From: Gnetum montanum
Lineage: Eukaryota > Streptophyta > Gnetopsida > Gnetales > Gnetaceae
Direction: 5' to 3'
Length of the DNA: 64,000 bases
NCBI GenBank assembly: GCA_015680685.1
Contig: MNCI01002011.1
Coordinates: forward strand, 189,066 to 253,065
Shown: positions 36,691 through 48,857 of the stretch, in pieces
Layout: every line of letters begins with the position of its first letter
Position numbering within the stretch: the stretch's first letter is position 1
Notes under the pieces: generated by a model
The model's database searches: none
Seen by the model: only the letters and a program-made list of their open reading frames with translations
What the model was told of the DNA's origin: nothing
Position numbers and translations under genes: made by a program

Positions 36691-37074
36691 TCCGTAACGT
36701 TGGAGCTCATAGGTAGCGCCCAGCAGCACTCCCCAAAGGTGTGCCGTTACAGATCGTGTCAAGGACGACCATGCTATTAGTACCATAGCAATATGAATTT
36801 GTCAAGGAATTTTGCCATGGAATTGAGTTGAAGGCAGTCACGGGATAAATTAACGAACCAAATTCACAGATGAACTTTGGTCGACATTCCAAATATGGTC
36901 TGTGGTCTGGATGTGTCCATCATGCATGATCCTGTCAATCACATCAAGAGGCAGAGCTGTGCAAACGCATGGGGAGGTTGTGCTGGCTCTTGTGGACAAT
37001 TGCTTGGCATACCACTTATCAAGCAAGCCCAGACAAGCGGCTTTCTGTGCATTAACTAAAAAAGGTAAGATCAA
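36691..37074 (-). pseudogene. Unidentified exon-like fragment
   Basis: Two overlapping minus-strand frames (36850-37074 and 36707-36892) have near-genic composition and no low complexity: LPLDVIDRIMHDGHIQTTDH in the first and FGSLIYPVTAFNSIPWQN in the second. They could be one exon with a frameshift. I do not recognise the family and see no clear start, splice sites or neighbouring exons. It may be a pseudogene piece or chance. Confidence 0.2.
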
Positions 37075-39211
37075 GTAGTGGAGATTTCTGCACCTCGTGA
37101 TGGGTCCCTCACGAAACAGGGACTTCCTGGATCCAAGATGTTGTGTTTTGTTTTTTTCGCAGTTTCGGAGTTGCCTTGTAACGTGCCGTGTCTGTTACTC
37201 TTACTCAAGGACAGCATTAAAATCTATGTCAAGTAATTTGGGTGTTTGCAGAGCACAGAAGTATGAAATAATTCAAGGGCTAGCAGCAAGCATTAAGGTA
37301 TTTATGGCTCTTGAGAAAGAAGGAACGTTAGAGAATTGAGGGATATGAAATGTCGGCTGTTATCTCTACTGCAATTAGTGGAAAAGCTTCCTCTGTGAGA
37401 TTTGATTGCAACATGCGCAGAAAGCATGGAAATGATGCCTGCTCTTATTGTTTTAGTGTTTTCATTGCATTGTTTCACTGAATGCTACGACAAAATTTGG
37501 TTGTTGTGACATACCTGCCCAAGTTTACAGTTGCATTATTGCTACCTTCCCTTTGAATTATTGGCAATTGACCAGATACATGCAACAGGCCAATGAGCAT
37601 GTGCCCATAAATTTCACCCTGCTTCTACTGCAATTTTGAATGATTAAGAACCTCACATCGTTGACTGGTTTCATGATTTCGTTTCCGAAGTGAGTTCTAA
37701 CTTCTAAGTATTCTTTCTTTATTCAGTCTGCAAAGAACACTTGAAGCTCATCACTCGTAAATTTTGTGCAAGATTTTCCAGTTACACCAATTGTTGGCTT
37801 TTAGAGACGTATTGGCATTGTCTTTCGTTGCTCATTAGTACGTCTCTGTGCTGAATTGATATATGGGACCTGCCACTGACTAAAATAAGCATCAAGTTGC
37901 CTTCCTTTTTCATGTTTCAGAAGAAAACAACCGCAAGGGCCAAATAATGAAATAATACATACTGCTTATTGCTTGATCTTGGATATCTTTCTCTCTAGAC
38001 AATTTGAGCATATTCATCTCTTCGGCATGCTTCGTGTTAGTGTATTTTTTGTCTCAGAATATTGATTCAAAGTTGAGGTATGCAAACTGGTCTATCTTCA
38101 GCTCTTAGCCATGCTTTATGTTTTAGTGTTTTTTTGTCTGACAATGCTGATTCAAAGTTACGAAATGCAAATTAGTGGTATTAGATTTTAATGGATTAGC
38201 CAGATCCAAAGTCAAGAAATGCAGTTAGTTATAGCATGCTTTAATGGGTTAGCCAGAATTCATTTTCAGCCATTTACTCTGCAGAATTTTCTTAAATAGC
38301 ACACTAGTGCATTGGTTCCAACTTATGCTATGGTGTGTAAAGCCGACATATTATGAGAGTTGCATAAAGTGTCAGATTTTTTCTTGAACACCCTTTGAAA
38401 AAGTAAGCTAGAATCTCATGTGTCTGTTTCCCTATCAAACCTACAAGATTTTCAATCATGAAATATTTAGTACAGGATATGAATACTAACTCTGAATGTT
38501 TGGCACATCTGTAAACAACCTTGAGCTGATTGTGTTAATTAGGGTTTTAGGTTTTCTTCTAAAGTAGTCAAGCTTAGCAATATATTAATTTCAGTTGGTC
38601 AGTTAATGTCTGCACGATTACAAAAGCAGTTCATATGACGTTCATCTGGGAGAGGCCTCGATGCAACTCAAAGCTCTTTGGTAGACAGTGTTACTTCCAA
38701 GATGATCTCTTCAATTGCACATTTGCAAATGTCATTAAACCTCAATTTAAAACTTCCATTCCAATTATCAATGATCTATAGCTTGTTATTTAATGCCTAA
38801 AGCATTGAAAAGGTTGAATAAAACCTCATCCAGTTTTATTTAATAGAAGTCTACCTTAAATGTCTTCTTACTCTTTCAAGAGGAGGAAAATTCATCATCA
38901 CCTCATCCATATCCCGCCTACATGGGGCCAGGCTTTTTTTATAGTAGAGAACTACAATTGTGCTAATATATTATGCACAGTTTGCTACATTCCTGCTTTT
39001 GCCATTATATTGAGGACATTTTCGCATTTTTCCATCACCACCATTAATGTACGAGTTATTTGACGGATATTAAGACTATGCCTTGTATGGGACCCTATTT
39101 AGATGAATTAGGTGATTCTCAATCCCCAGGTACATTTTGGAAGCTATGATGTACAAGTAGCAATTCTGTATTCTGGTGGCGAGGAGCTTTTGCCAGAATT
39201 TTGTTGACAAT
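37075..39211. other. Low-repeat intergenic region
   Basis: No gene was recognised. There is a short imperfect direct duplication of about 80 bp at 38030-38185 (GTTTTAGTGT...TTGATTCAAAGTT) and a doubled TTTAATGG(A/G)TTAGCCAGA at 38190-38260. GC content and the scarcity of transposon relics resemble the gene island, not its surroundings. Confidence 0.5.
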
Positions 39212-39217
39212 TTTATT
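39212..39217 (-). terminator. Candidate polyadenylation signal of the oxidase gene
   Basis: AATAAA on the minus strand, about 190 bp past the stop codon, a usual distance for a plant 3' UTR. Confidence 0.5.
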
Positions 39218-39404
39218 CACCAAGCAATAGACTGATACACCAATCAATTATTTCTTAGATCCATCATCGTCCTAAAGTTACAGTTATGTTCAGGATGAGG
39301 CCAATTTCAATATACAATTGCAGGTAGAAATGATCAAAGATTGTCAACTACCCTAGGAAGTTATGAACTTATCCAGCTCTATGCATGTACCAGGACTACG
39401 GTTT

Positions 39405-41009
39405 CTAAGAAGCTACTTGAACCCAAGAAGCAACACTGGGAACACCTTGGTTCACTGCAAAGAGCATGTAGTAGCTTGGAGGAGCCACAACTGCATTGGG
39501 AGGAGCAGTAGCAGTTACTTTATATGTGGAAGGTCCATTAGGAACAGGGTTTGAGACCTTCAACTTTAGCAGTCTCTGACCCTGAGAAAATGAGTGTGTT
39601 GCAAATGGAGCACTTGCCAAGTTCACTTCAATGATACCCACAACAGGAAGCTGAGTGGTAACCTGAATTGTGAAAACTGAACCATATGAAACAAGGTTGG
39701 GAGAGTTGATGATGTTTGGCCGCAGATTGGCTTTGTCCGGTGAGAGGTACTCTGGAGAAAAGGCCTCAATTCTGAGCTCAGTAGGAAAAGTTGCATTAAA
39801 ATCATAGAAGTAATTTGGGTTACTACCAGCAATCAGGATCCTTGCATCTGGAAGCAGAACTGCTGTGGAATGGTACATTCTTGGTATTTGGCTTGGATTC
39901 AGGGTCATAAATCTCAGTCCAGGATCTGCAGCAGGCTGATAAAGAACTGGATTCAGGCATGGCTGTGATGCCAATCCAAAACCCTGTGATCCAGCCTGTG
40001 CCCCATTTATGATAAGCACATCCCCTGTTGGAAGCATGATCATATCACCCATTATTCTCACAAAGGGCATATCCTCTATGGCCCATGAGGGCTCTGGATC
40101 TGTAGCCACAAGCCTTCCACAGCTTCCATTTGCAGACAGAGGAATTCTCTCCAGAAATGCACCATACCTGGCACCACCACATAGCACAATCTCACCCTTG
40201 GAATAATTATCATCTGGTGTCAAGGATAGCATTGCAGAGGATCCTGCAGAGGGGTAGTTTCTAGGCCCTCCTTCCAGAGAAGGAAGATTCTTGACAACCT
40301 TGTTTTGATCATAATCATAAAGAATGGATTCAGTGTTTGCAAAAATGAAGAGATAGCCACTGGGTAGCAAATGCACATAGGGGTAGAGATTGTCCATTTG
40401 CATATCAGTGCACTGTGCCAGGAATGGTAGATAAACTGGATCTTTTGGACCAGTGGGGTAGTATTCAACACTGTGTGCACCTTTGCCCCCAACAATGATG
40501 ACTCTGCCATCAGGAAGGAGCTGGTTAGTTGAATACCATCGATCCACTTTGAGAGTTTGATCTTGCAGCTCGGTCCAGTCACAGAGCTCCTGTGCAGGGC
40601 ATGGGATGAATTTTCTGATCTTGGTGCTGCCATCCATGGCTCCCCCTGTTTGAAGCAGAGTTCCATCAGGCAGAAACTGGCCTGAAGAACACCATGTGTC
40701 TGTCATAACCATGAGAGGCCTGATCCCCTTTGTGGCAGGATCAAACAGCACTGAATGTGCACTGCAGTCATGCTGCAGAACCTGGTCGTTTGGATCATCT
40801 CTGCATTTTCCGGATGGCAGCTTTATCTGTGACAATCCGATATCTGTTCTGTCCAGAAGCACTACTGTTCCATGATGGGTCACCGCAGTGTGCATGGATG
40901 ATAGCCCTGCATTTTCCAACAGAAGCTCCCATGTTCCAGGTAGCTGAGATTCTGCAATTCTAACAAACAATAGCAGCATCAATACTACCACCTGTATTGG
41001 AATTGACAT
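39405..41009 (-). CDS. Secreted glyoxal/aldehyde-oxidase-like copper radical oxidase
   Basis: An intact single-exon frame of 534 codons from the ATG at 41009. The longer open frame to 41051 begins with TTG, while the ATG at 41009 is directly followed by a signal peptide (MSIPIQVVVLMLLLFVRIAE, cleavage near AES|QLPG). The N-terminal two thirds match the glyoxal-oxidase seven-bladed propeller, the rest the C-terminal E-set domain. Copper-radical residues are visible: Cys in MVMTDTWCSSG, Tyr in KVDRWYSTNQLLPDGR, the Tyr-His pair in RMYHSTAVLLPDARI, and the late His in FATHSFSQGQRL. Relatives oxidise aldehydes or alcohols to acids with release of H2O2 in the cell wall, and plant members act in pollen, wall and defence biology. 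The substrate here is unknown. Length and motifs are normal for the family. It is the only intact gene in the window. Confidence 0.95.
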   Translation of the reverse strand: MSIPIQVVVLMLLLFVRIAESQLPGTWELLLENAGLSSMHTAVTHHGTVVLLDRTDIGLSQIKLPSGKCRDDPNDQVLQHDCSAHSVLFDPATKGIRPLMVMTDTWCSSGQFLPDGTLLQTGGAMDGSTKIRKFIPCPAQELCDWTELQDQTLKVDRWYSTNQLLPDGRVIIVGGKGAHSVEYYPTGPKDPVYLPFLAQCTDMQMDNLYPYVHLLPSGYLFIFANTESILYDYDQNKVVKNLPSLEGGPRNYPSAGSSAMLSLTPDDNYSKGEIVLCGGARYGAFLERIPLSANGSCGRLVATDPEPSWAIEDMPFVRIMGDMIMLPTGDVLIINGAQAGSQGFGLASQPCLNPVLYQPAADPGLRFMTLNPSQIPRMYHSTAVLLPDARILIAGSNPNYFYDFNATFPTELRIEAFSPEYLSPDKANLRPNIINSPNLVSYGSVFTIQVTTQLPVVGIIEVNLASAPFATHSFSQGQRLLKLKVSNPVPNGPSTYKVTATAPPNAVVAPPSYYMLFAVNQGVPSVASWVQVAS

Positions 41010-43197
41010 CTTGTATTTCTGCAAGCCTGCAAATCTTGCAACTCCAACCAATATCTCGACCTAATTGGGGTCTTTATTGTGTTGTTAGTTGTTACACTTA
41101 CCTGCCCATAACAACATCACATCAGAGTGTTGTGAAATTTCAAAATTTCCAAATACAAGCGTACAAATTCAAGTTTTAGCTGAATGGATCCATATATTTG
41201 AGGTTGAGTTCAGTGGTGAACAGCTATCTCTAGATTCTCTACCTGTCAAAAGACTCCTACACACTGTTTAACTTGCTCTGAAACACCGAGTCCAAGATCA
41301 ACTTCTTTAAAGATGAGAATAGCGGCCTGCTGTTAGGGATCCAGCAGATCTGCAAGGTTTGGAATAGAAGAACAGTTTCTGAGAACTTGGGAAAGAGTGC
41401 TAGGTTTGTCTTTATTTTCCCAAAAACAGAAATTAATTTTTGATACTAAATTCGTTTCTTACAGGCAAACCAGAGATTACAGAAGCTGTAAACTGAAATA
41501 AAAACATGTAAAGCTCAGGATTCGACTGGAAACAAACCAAAATCGCAGCTTGCAGCAGCAGCAGGTCCAAACCTTGGAATCCAACTCAACTCCGCGGCCT
41601 TTTCAGTGATAGCATAAGCAGGTGTACGTTACTGCAACACACACCATGAAGTTTAGCTAGACGCCACTTATGTAGTACCCACAACAGGGGGCTTCGGTCA
41701 GCAGGGTCAGGTTCTTGTTCTGGTTCTGGTTCTGGTTCTGACAGAGAGTACGAGATTCTCATGCTGCAAATAAAGTTCGTGTAGAAATTCAGAAATTATT
41801 AAATACAGGGTTCAACTTGCTCACAGAGAATAACGCTTGTGAGCAGAAAGAAAGCAAGCAAGCAAGAAAGCAACTAACCAAAGCCGCTGTAATTACCAGG
41901 CAACCTGAGCTCTAATTGTGGATCGATAGGCTTGGACGATGCTGATCCAGAGGTGGGTCATGTTGCCTGATGTGGATGAATATGCAGGAGTTTTAAAGGC
42001 ATCCAAGTGGGTTTCATTTCACTGTATGGGGTGGGCCTTGAGATCGTGGAAAACAACAAAAAGGGTGGGTTTTGCTAATACATCATTGAATTCTTGCTTT
42101 ACTGTTTCTGCAAAACAACTGTGGTGCTGCTGACGATTGCGCCTCATCCTACTGTTGCTTTAATTAAATTTTGTAAGTTACAATTGAATAGCAATACGAA
42201 TCATCCTGCTTTATGAGCTCACACACCGGTAAAAAGTGCTTTTTCACATCAGCGGAAATAAAATACTGGGCTAGCCCATTTCCTGTGGGCTCCTGTAGTA
42301 CGACTAAAGTGGGAATTTTACCTCCTGCCAGTGATATTAGAGGCGTGTGGATGCCAGGCATGGAATTCATCGACAAAGGTCTTTTCGCAGATTCTGCCTT
42401 GGTTTAAATTTCAGAACAGGTAAACACTTTTTCTTTTTCAGTGTGTACACACATTTGATGATTCTGCTCGTGCTTCTGAGATTTGTTGCAAAGCACCTTT
42501 CTTTCAGTCCAAGACCTGCATTAAATTAAACACTTTAAGCAAAAATCTTGGGGATGATATCCGTTTTGGGTCGTTTTCCTGTTAGGTTGCGTTTGAAAAA
42601 TGCTGCATTGATCAACCAACATCCTGTGATTCAACCTTTAATCTTAGGCCCTGTCGAAACGAAAGCAACTGTTATAAATTCGGCTGTTGTAAAGGCAAAT
42701 TCCAAATTTCAATCATTTCTGTCTGCCAAAGTCGACAAGAGCGAACTGTATTCCACAGTTCTTTCGAATTCATGGATTTTGGTCTGCCATTGTGACTTAC
42801 TACTGAGAAACTAATAAGAAATAAGTGGAACAGTTGCTAGAGCTCAAATACTTACAAATTAGTTCAACATTTGAATACTGAATTTCAAATAAGTGAAATT
42901 AATACTTACTACTGAGAAACTAATAAATTTGAAATTAAATAAAGTTCATTGTTACACAGTTGAAAATACATATCGAAAGGTTGCGTTTATACCACGGCTA
43001 TGTCTCACTCAGATTCTGTCGTAACTACCGTTGCCCGTTGCCGGCCAATGCGGCCTTTTACAAAAAATAAAGAAACAAAGAAAGCGTTTCCAAAAGACTG
43101 AAAAAAAAAATTAAATCAAAATGTTTATCTATTTAAAACTTTTTGCATTGTAGAAATCATTACTATTTAAAAATTTCCTTTGCTTAGGTTCCCTCTA
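41010..43197. other. Upstream region of the oxidase gene
   Basis: Holds the 5' UTR and promoter of the oxidase gene on the minus strand, but I cannot fix a start site. No clear TATA box is seen within 200 bp of the ATG, and a 5' UTR intron is possible. Short frames at 42164-42814 show no domain. 42950-43190 is AT-rich. Confidence 0.5.
41710..41740. repeat. (GGTTCT)n microsatellite
   Basis: Five 6-bp units, one degenerate (GGTTCTTGTTCT followed by GGTTCT repeats), 0.7 kb upstream of the oxidase start. Confidence 0.9.
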
Positions 43198-43407
43198 TGT
43201 TAAGTTTCTTATCCTCTTTTTTATATTCTTTGGATGGTTTCCATTCAGCCTCCACTCAATAATTTTATATTCTTTGGATGGTTTCCACTCAACCTCCATT
43301 CAAGAATTGTATAAATATATGCACTATGTAAGCCTACAAACGCATATATGAAGCAATCTTCTTCTACATAATTATATCTTCTTTTCTATTGCTCTCCATT
43401 TCTAACA
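43198..43407 (+). repeat. Ty1/copia 5' LTR
   Basis: Starts TGTTAAGTTTC and ends CATTTCTAACA, followed directly by a TGGTATCA primer site. TATA-like GTATAAATATA lies at 43310-43320. A 40-bp segment containing TTCTTTGGATGGTTTCCA is duplicated at 43222-43304. The left border is chosen from the TG start and is the less certain end. Confidence 0.65.
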
Positions 43408-43419
43408 TGGTATCAAAGT
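43408..43419 (+). promoter_or_regulatory. Primer-binding site, initiator tRNA-Met type
   Basis: TGGTATCAAAGT matches the plant copia consensus TGGTATCAGAGC at 10 of 12 bases, including the whole TGGTATCA core, directly after the LTR. Confidence 0.8.
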
Positions 43420-43499
43420 ATGGTTATTTAATTTTTTTAGTTTGCAAAATCATTCTACTAGTGTGTGATCATTTCATTGTTGCATGAACATTTTCATAA

Positions 43500-44621
43500 T
43501 GGCATCTTCTGAAGCTCTAAAGTAGAAATGACTCATTTGTGAGCATTGCGGATGGACAGGGCACACTATTGAAAAATGTTACAAGCTTCATGGATATTCT
43601 CCTAGGCACAAAAGAGGATACTTTGCTACGAATGCAAATTTGGTTAGAGGGCATGATAGTAAGAAAGTTTCATCATTCTCTCTCACAAAAGAGCAATACA
43701 AGCAACTCATTTCACTTTTGAATGATCATCAACATGCTACAAATCAAGTAAGTACCTTACAACCAAAAATAAATTCTTCAGGTACTTCTCTCTACCTAGC
43801 CTAAGTCAATGATTTAACATCATGGATCCTTGATACTGAAGTAACTAATTATATAGTTAACATGTTTTCATCTGTTTCCCATATTACATCCAAAAGTAGA
43901 TACTTCTGTAAAACTACTTAAGGGTACTATTGCCTTGTTTTCCATGTTGGGATTATGAATATATCAAATTCAATAGTTTCAAAGGAATTCTCTATGTTCC
44001 TTTCTTCAAAGTCAATCTAATATATGTTAGTAAACTAGTTTGTCATATGAATTGCAAAGTAACCTTCTTCTCTGATTGGTGTATTATATTGGACAAAGCC
44101 TCAAGGAAGATTATTACAGTGTGTAAAGAGCTAAAAGGCCTATACCTTCTTCATCCTTCTGCCAAGGTTTCAAATAACTTCCATAAAAATCTTTTTCATT
44201 TTGTATTTGTTGTTTCCTCATTTGATTTATGGCATAAACAATTGGGACATTTATTTAGTACTCACTTGTACTTATAAGCCAAAAATACGTCTGAAATTTC
44301 TATTTCTTATCCATCACATTATGGTATTTGCCTAATTGCTAAACAAGCTCGATTACCATTTCCTTCAAATTTTATTTCAAACACTGCACCTTTTCATCTA
44401 ATTCATTGTGACATATTAAGTCCTTACAAAACACCTTCCCTCACTAGTGCATTGTTCTTTTTTACTATAGTTGATGATTTTGCTAAATGTACTTGGGTGT
44501 TTCTTATGCAACATAAAACTAAAACTCATTATCTATTGAAATCCTTTTGCATATTAGTTGAAATGCAATTTGGTCCTAAAATCCAATAAATTTGAACTGA
44601 TAATGGTATTAATTCAGTATG
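43500..44621 (+). pseudogene. Ty1/copia gag-protease-integrase relic, cut by element D
   Basis: Reads CEHCGWTGHTIEKCYKLHG (43535-43590), a CCHC knuckle (C-x2-C-x4-H-x4-C) of copia gag. Next is a degenerate protease region (SWILDTE at 43845, where D-S/T-G is expected). Then comes the pre-integrase zinc region (DLWHKQLGH near 44225) and the integrase core start (FHLIHCDI at 44395, FFTIVDDFAKCTWVFLM, TDNG near 44600). It ends where the LTR of element D begins at 44622. Stops and frame breaks are present. RT and RNase H would lie beyond element D, outside the window. Confidence 0.82.
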
Positions 44622-45509
44622 CGATGAGTGGCGAGGTACCCCTACACTGAACCATATGAATCACAAGTGTTCACACGCAATCTGGTAGAATTTCATAGAC
44701 CTTAAGTTCTCAAGTACACTGGTTCTAAGACATGAAATCTAATTGTGACAATCATTGTCTTCTCAACTATACTTGTGGAGCTTAATTGTATGGTTAAGTA
44801 TAATTGAGGCACTTGATTTTTATTATTTTATATTTTATTTGTCTACGATTAAGAACATGTTAAAACATAATTTATAATCAATTTAACTTAATCTAATTGC
44901 TAATCAATAACTAACTATCCTAACATACGTATACAATTCCACTTTCCGAGCACATCTTGAACACGTATAATGTTATTGGATTACCAATTGTTAAGCATTT
45001 CTAGGATTACCAAGAGTCATATGTATGCTCGAAGCAATCATACTTATGTGCTTAATTAATTGATTGCTATTGAATCTAATTAGCTTACTTTAGCTTAATT
45101 ACTTAGAAGCATTAAAGAAAATTACATGAAACATTAAATGCATAAATAAAGTATTTAAGCTAGCCAAGGTGTTGCAAGGTTTGATCAGAAAGTTCATCTT
45201 TATTTCTACACATATTGTTGTGCTCAGGTACAACAGTGCTCGCATAAAGATTCATAAACTTAATGACTCTTGCTACGGGCACTTTGGAAAATATTCTAAC
45301 TCTGGAGAAAACAAACTGCAAGAGCTTCACTATATTATGATAAAAACTATATGGAAATCGTGTGTCCAAGTGCTATATCTATAAGCCGACCTATACCCCA
45401 TGATATCGAATATTTGACACCGCATCTTAGGGTCCAATATCGGGTATCCAATATCGAGGCTCCAATCTTGTGTATCCGATATTAGAGCATAACTAAACAC
45501 GATTCATCA
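44622..45509 (-). repeat. 3' LTR of element D
   Basis: 888 bp, minus-strand TGATGAATCG to CCACTCATCG; the last base is A in sister LTRs. The U3 part (45395-45485) carries four GATATCGG / CGATATT words, like the LTRs of elements C and E. Confidence 0.88.
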
Positions 45510-47447
45510 TACCTCCATGACTAAATGAAAACCTATCCTCAAATGATAAAAGGACGAACAAGTTCCTTACAAAATAGTGGGCAAGTATGGAATTATTGAA
45601 TGACATACAAACTGATTTAGATGGAACAAAGAGACTCTAAGTGCCCAAGTGTATGAATTTACAATCTTTTAGAAAATTGGGTGTTCATGACAATAGAATG
45701 TAACACCCTAGACAAAACTGACATCTAACTCCTCTAGCAGTTGAAGAGCGAGGGAAAAGATCCAACAATCATGAACGGTCCTCGTTGCATGATGCTATTA
45801 CTTCTTCTGTGGTGAGGACAATCCCACTTCCAATCCATACTTCCCACTGCAATCACAACAAAATCATAGCTTAGTGTGCAATGTGTAACATATGGCTTTT
45901 AAGTACCTTGTCTCATGGGTGGTTACACCTGGCTAGGTTGTGATTATGGTGGATTGATTCCTTTAGTAATGTTAGCGAGAAGACTGAAGAATAGGGTGGA
46001 ATGGATAAGCGGTCCATTATTAAATTTTGAAAAATTCCAAACACAATAAAATACTTGAAGAGGGTTAAGAATTCATAACAATAAAAAGAGAATCATATTA
46101 AAAAATGTTGTGACAATGTGCACAATTGGATGTCATTGATTGGGTGCACAAAAGGATTTTATTGTGAGAATGTCTAAGGGAAAAGGACTTAAATAATCCA
46201 ATCAAAAGATATGCAAGTGGGTCCTTCCCATATCAGGCATAGGCCTTTTATTGCCCTTGCATAACTTCAATCGAGGAGTCCATGGGCCCCATGGATGATT
46301 AATGGTTACAAAGAGTTAAATACAAAAACCTGAGAGAAACTACCTAAGAATTTTGACACATCAAACATGAACATGAAACCGACAGTGAGGTGAGACACAG
46401 AAAGCATAAATGGATGAGAGAGTGTGTGAAATGAAGTTCTTGATTAAGGTCACATGAAGTCCCTTGTGAATTTTGTGGTTAAATGACCTGATAAAATCCA
46501 TCCTTAGGCCAGACCAAAAACAACCATGTTTAATGACATCACATCATCATTTTAAGACTAGTCGACCCCCTAAGACACAAGAGTGCTCCCACAGAACAAC
46601 CACTGTGCCTTAGTAAAGAAGAAAAGAGAAGTAGAAAGTGAGGAAGGGCCTTAGTTAAAGGGGACCTTTTGGCATGGGTAACATATCTTTCTAGTCCCAT
46701 AACTAGTGCTTATAGCCCATTTATTTTTTCTAAGGACTATGCTTTAAATTTCCATCGTGTTTTTTTAAAATCTGAAATGGGAACCACACCATGCAAAGAC
46801 TTATTCAAATTCCTGTTATTAGTCGACACAGAACTATAAGAAATCATGAAAACACACATGTATCTAAGTAAGAAAAAAGGCATAAAGAGTACTGAATCCC
46901 CTTGAAGTCACACCTTGTTCAAACCTTTGAATCCTTTCCAATTTTGGAAACTATCAAGGTCACAAGTTTGTTAAAGTTTTATTAATGAAAAAGGGACTAC
47001 ACATTTCCAAAACAAGGAAAATCATAGAGTTTGTGGATGGATGGATGTTATGGACTCATTGCCTTTTGCATGAAAAAGAAACCATGTCAAATTTGTTAGT
47101 AACAAAATTCAAAGTTAGAATCCATACACCAACAATCAAATAACTAGATAGCACATGCCCACTTTAATTAAATCACACTATAGCCAATTGGCAATAAGAC
47201 ATGACATTATTAAAACATAATAAGAAAATCATAACAAAATAAAGGAAAATATATAAGAAATTGTAAAATAATTAAGAAAAATAAAACATACTAACAATGT
47301 TATAAAAAAATATTTAAAAATTAATAATATAAAAACAAAAAGGTGTAAGATAAAGAATGTGTAAATCAAAAAGTGGTAAAAATAACAAGGTGTAAAACAA
47401 AAATGTGTAAAAAAAATATATGAAAAATTGAGGAGTCACTTATATAG
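45510..47447 (-). other. Post-pol non-coding region of element D
   Basis: No coding signal. 46660-47060 aligns on the minus strand with 19800-20270 and 32030-32446. The sequence next to the LTR matches the segment at 33315-33450 (minus) of element C. Confidence 0.7.
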
Positions 47448-48852
47448 TTAGCATGGATGATCATCTCCCCCATGACTAAGTTGAAAGGAGGAGATTCGAA
47501 AGAGTGAGCATGGTTGTTCATCCGATGAGGCATTGGTGTTACTGGCTTGCTTAGGTTCATAGAAAGGTTTGACTTGTTGTATGTTGTCTAGTTGTTTCTT
47601 GTCTAGGCTCTCAAGTTTGTAGATAATCATGACCCTAGAAGGAAAAGTTTTGTAAATGATGTAAGGTCCTTCCCACAATGTCTGGAACTTAGTTCGTATG
47701 GGTACATGTGTGGGATTCTAGTAGAGAACCTTATCTTCTGGTTGAAATTTCACTTTCCTAATTCTAAATTCATGGTGTTTTTGTTGAATGCCTTGTGCAA
47801 CTTGTTAGATGATAGGGCCACCAATCAATTTTCATCTAACAAGTTGAGATTCATTAATCTTTCTTTTTGTGCTAGACTTAAGTCAAGGTTGAGGTCATAG
47901 GCTGTTGAAAATGTACGGAGCTCGGATTGAATAGGGAGTGTTGGTAAATTTCCATACACTAGCTTATAAGGAGAATAGCCTATAGGAAGTTTCCATGTTG
48001 AGAGGTAGGCCCAAAGGGCATCATTAAGTTTTATGCTCCAATCTTTTCTATATTTGTTGACAATTCTTGTTAGAATCTTTATGATTTCCCTATTGATAAC
48101 CTCAACTTGACCATTGGCTTGGGGGTGGTAAGGTGTTGTTAGTTTATGTTCAACCCCCAATCGTTGCATAAGCTTCCAAAAAGTAGTGCCTATAAAGTGA
48201 GTTCCATTATCAAAAATTAACACACGTGGCATACCAAACCTATTTACAACATTTTTTTGTACAAACCAAACAACATTAGAAGATGTACAGTCAATGATAA
48301 TTTTTGCTTCTACTCATTTCATACAATAGTCAATAGCAACTATGATGTATGCCTTTTCGTTTGACATGGGCATGATGGGACCCATGAAATCAATGCCTTA
48401 AATGTCAAAGGATTTCAGTGGTTGAATCCATTATTGAGGTTCCTCCATTTGAGCAGTCATTTCACCATCTCATTGGCATTGTTCACAAGAGTGGACATAT
48501 TGGTGAGCATCCTTGAAGATTTTTGGCCAATAATACCCTACCATTAGGATTTTAATGGTCATGTGTGTCGTAGCATAGTGGCCCCCACAAGGACCCTCAT
48601 GAGCATCCTAGAGAATGTGCAATTGATCAGTATTAAGGACACACCATTGAACTAGGCCATTGGTGAACACCTTGTAGAAGTGTTCGTTGATCTCCATGAA
48701 GCATTTTACCTAGTGAAGAAATTTTTATTTCTTTTGGTGGTCCAATCCTTGTCGCATCCCTTAAGTGAGAAGATAGGTAAGAACACCATCATATCATTTA
48801 GTCTCATTGGGCAATTGTTCAGTTATAGCCCTAGCAAAGATGAGTTCATTAG
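47448..48852 (-). pseudogene. Athila integrase relic (element D)
   Basis: Minus-strand reading. The core and catalytic Glu region are open at 47825-48232 (VLIFDNGTHFIG, TPYHPQANGQVEVINRE), and the C-terminal WEGPYIIYKTFPSRVMII is open at 47448-47678. Upstream, 48233-48840 carries the DDE-core start and the zinc-binding N-terminus with stops. It lacks a chromodomain. The reading is interrupted at 48853 by a solo LTR. It cannot act as an enzyme in this form. Confidence 0.82.
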
Positions 48853-48857
48853 GAAAT

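Noticed and set aside
40220-40666. 148-codon frame within the oxidase gene
   Set aside because: It is an out-of-frame shadow of the oxidase coding sequence.
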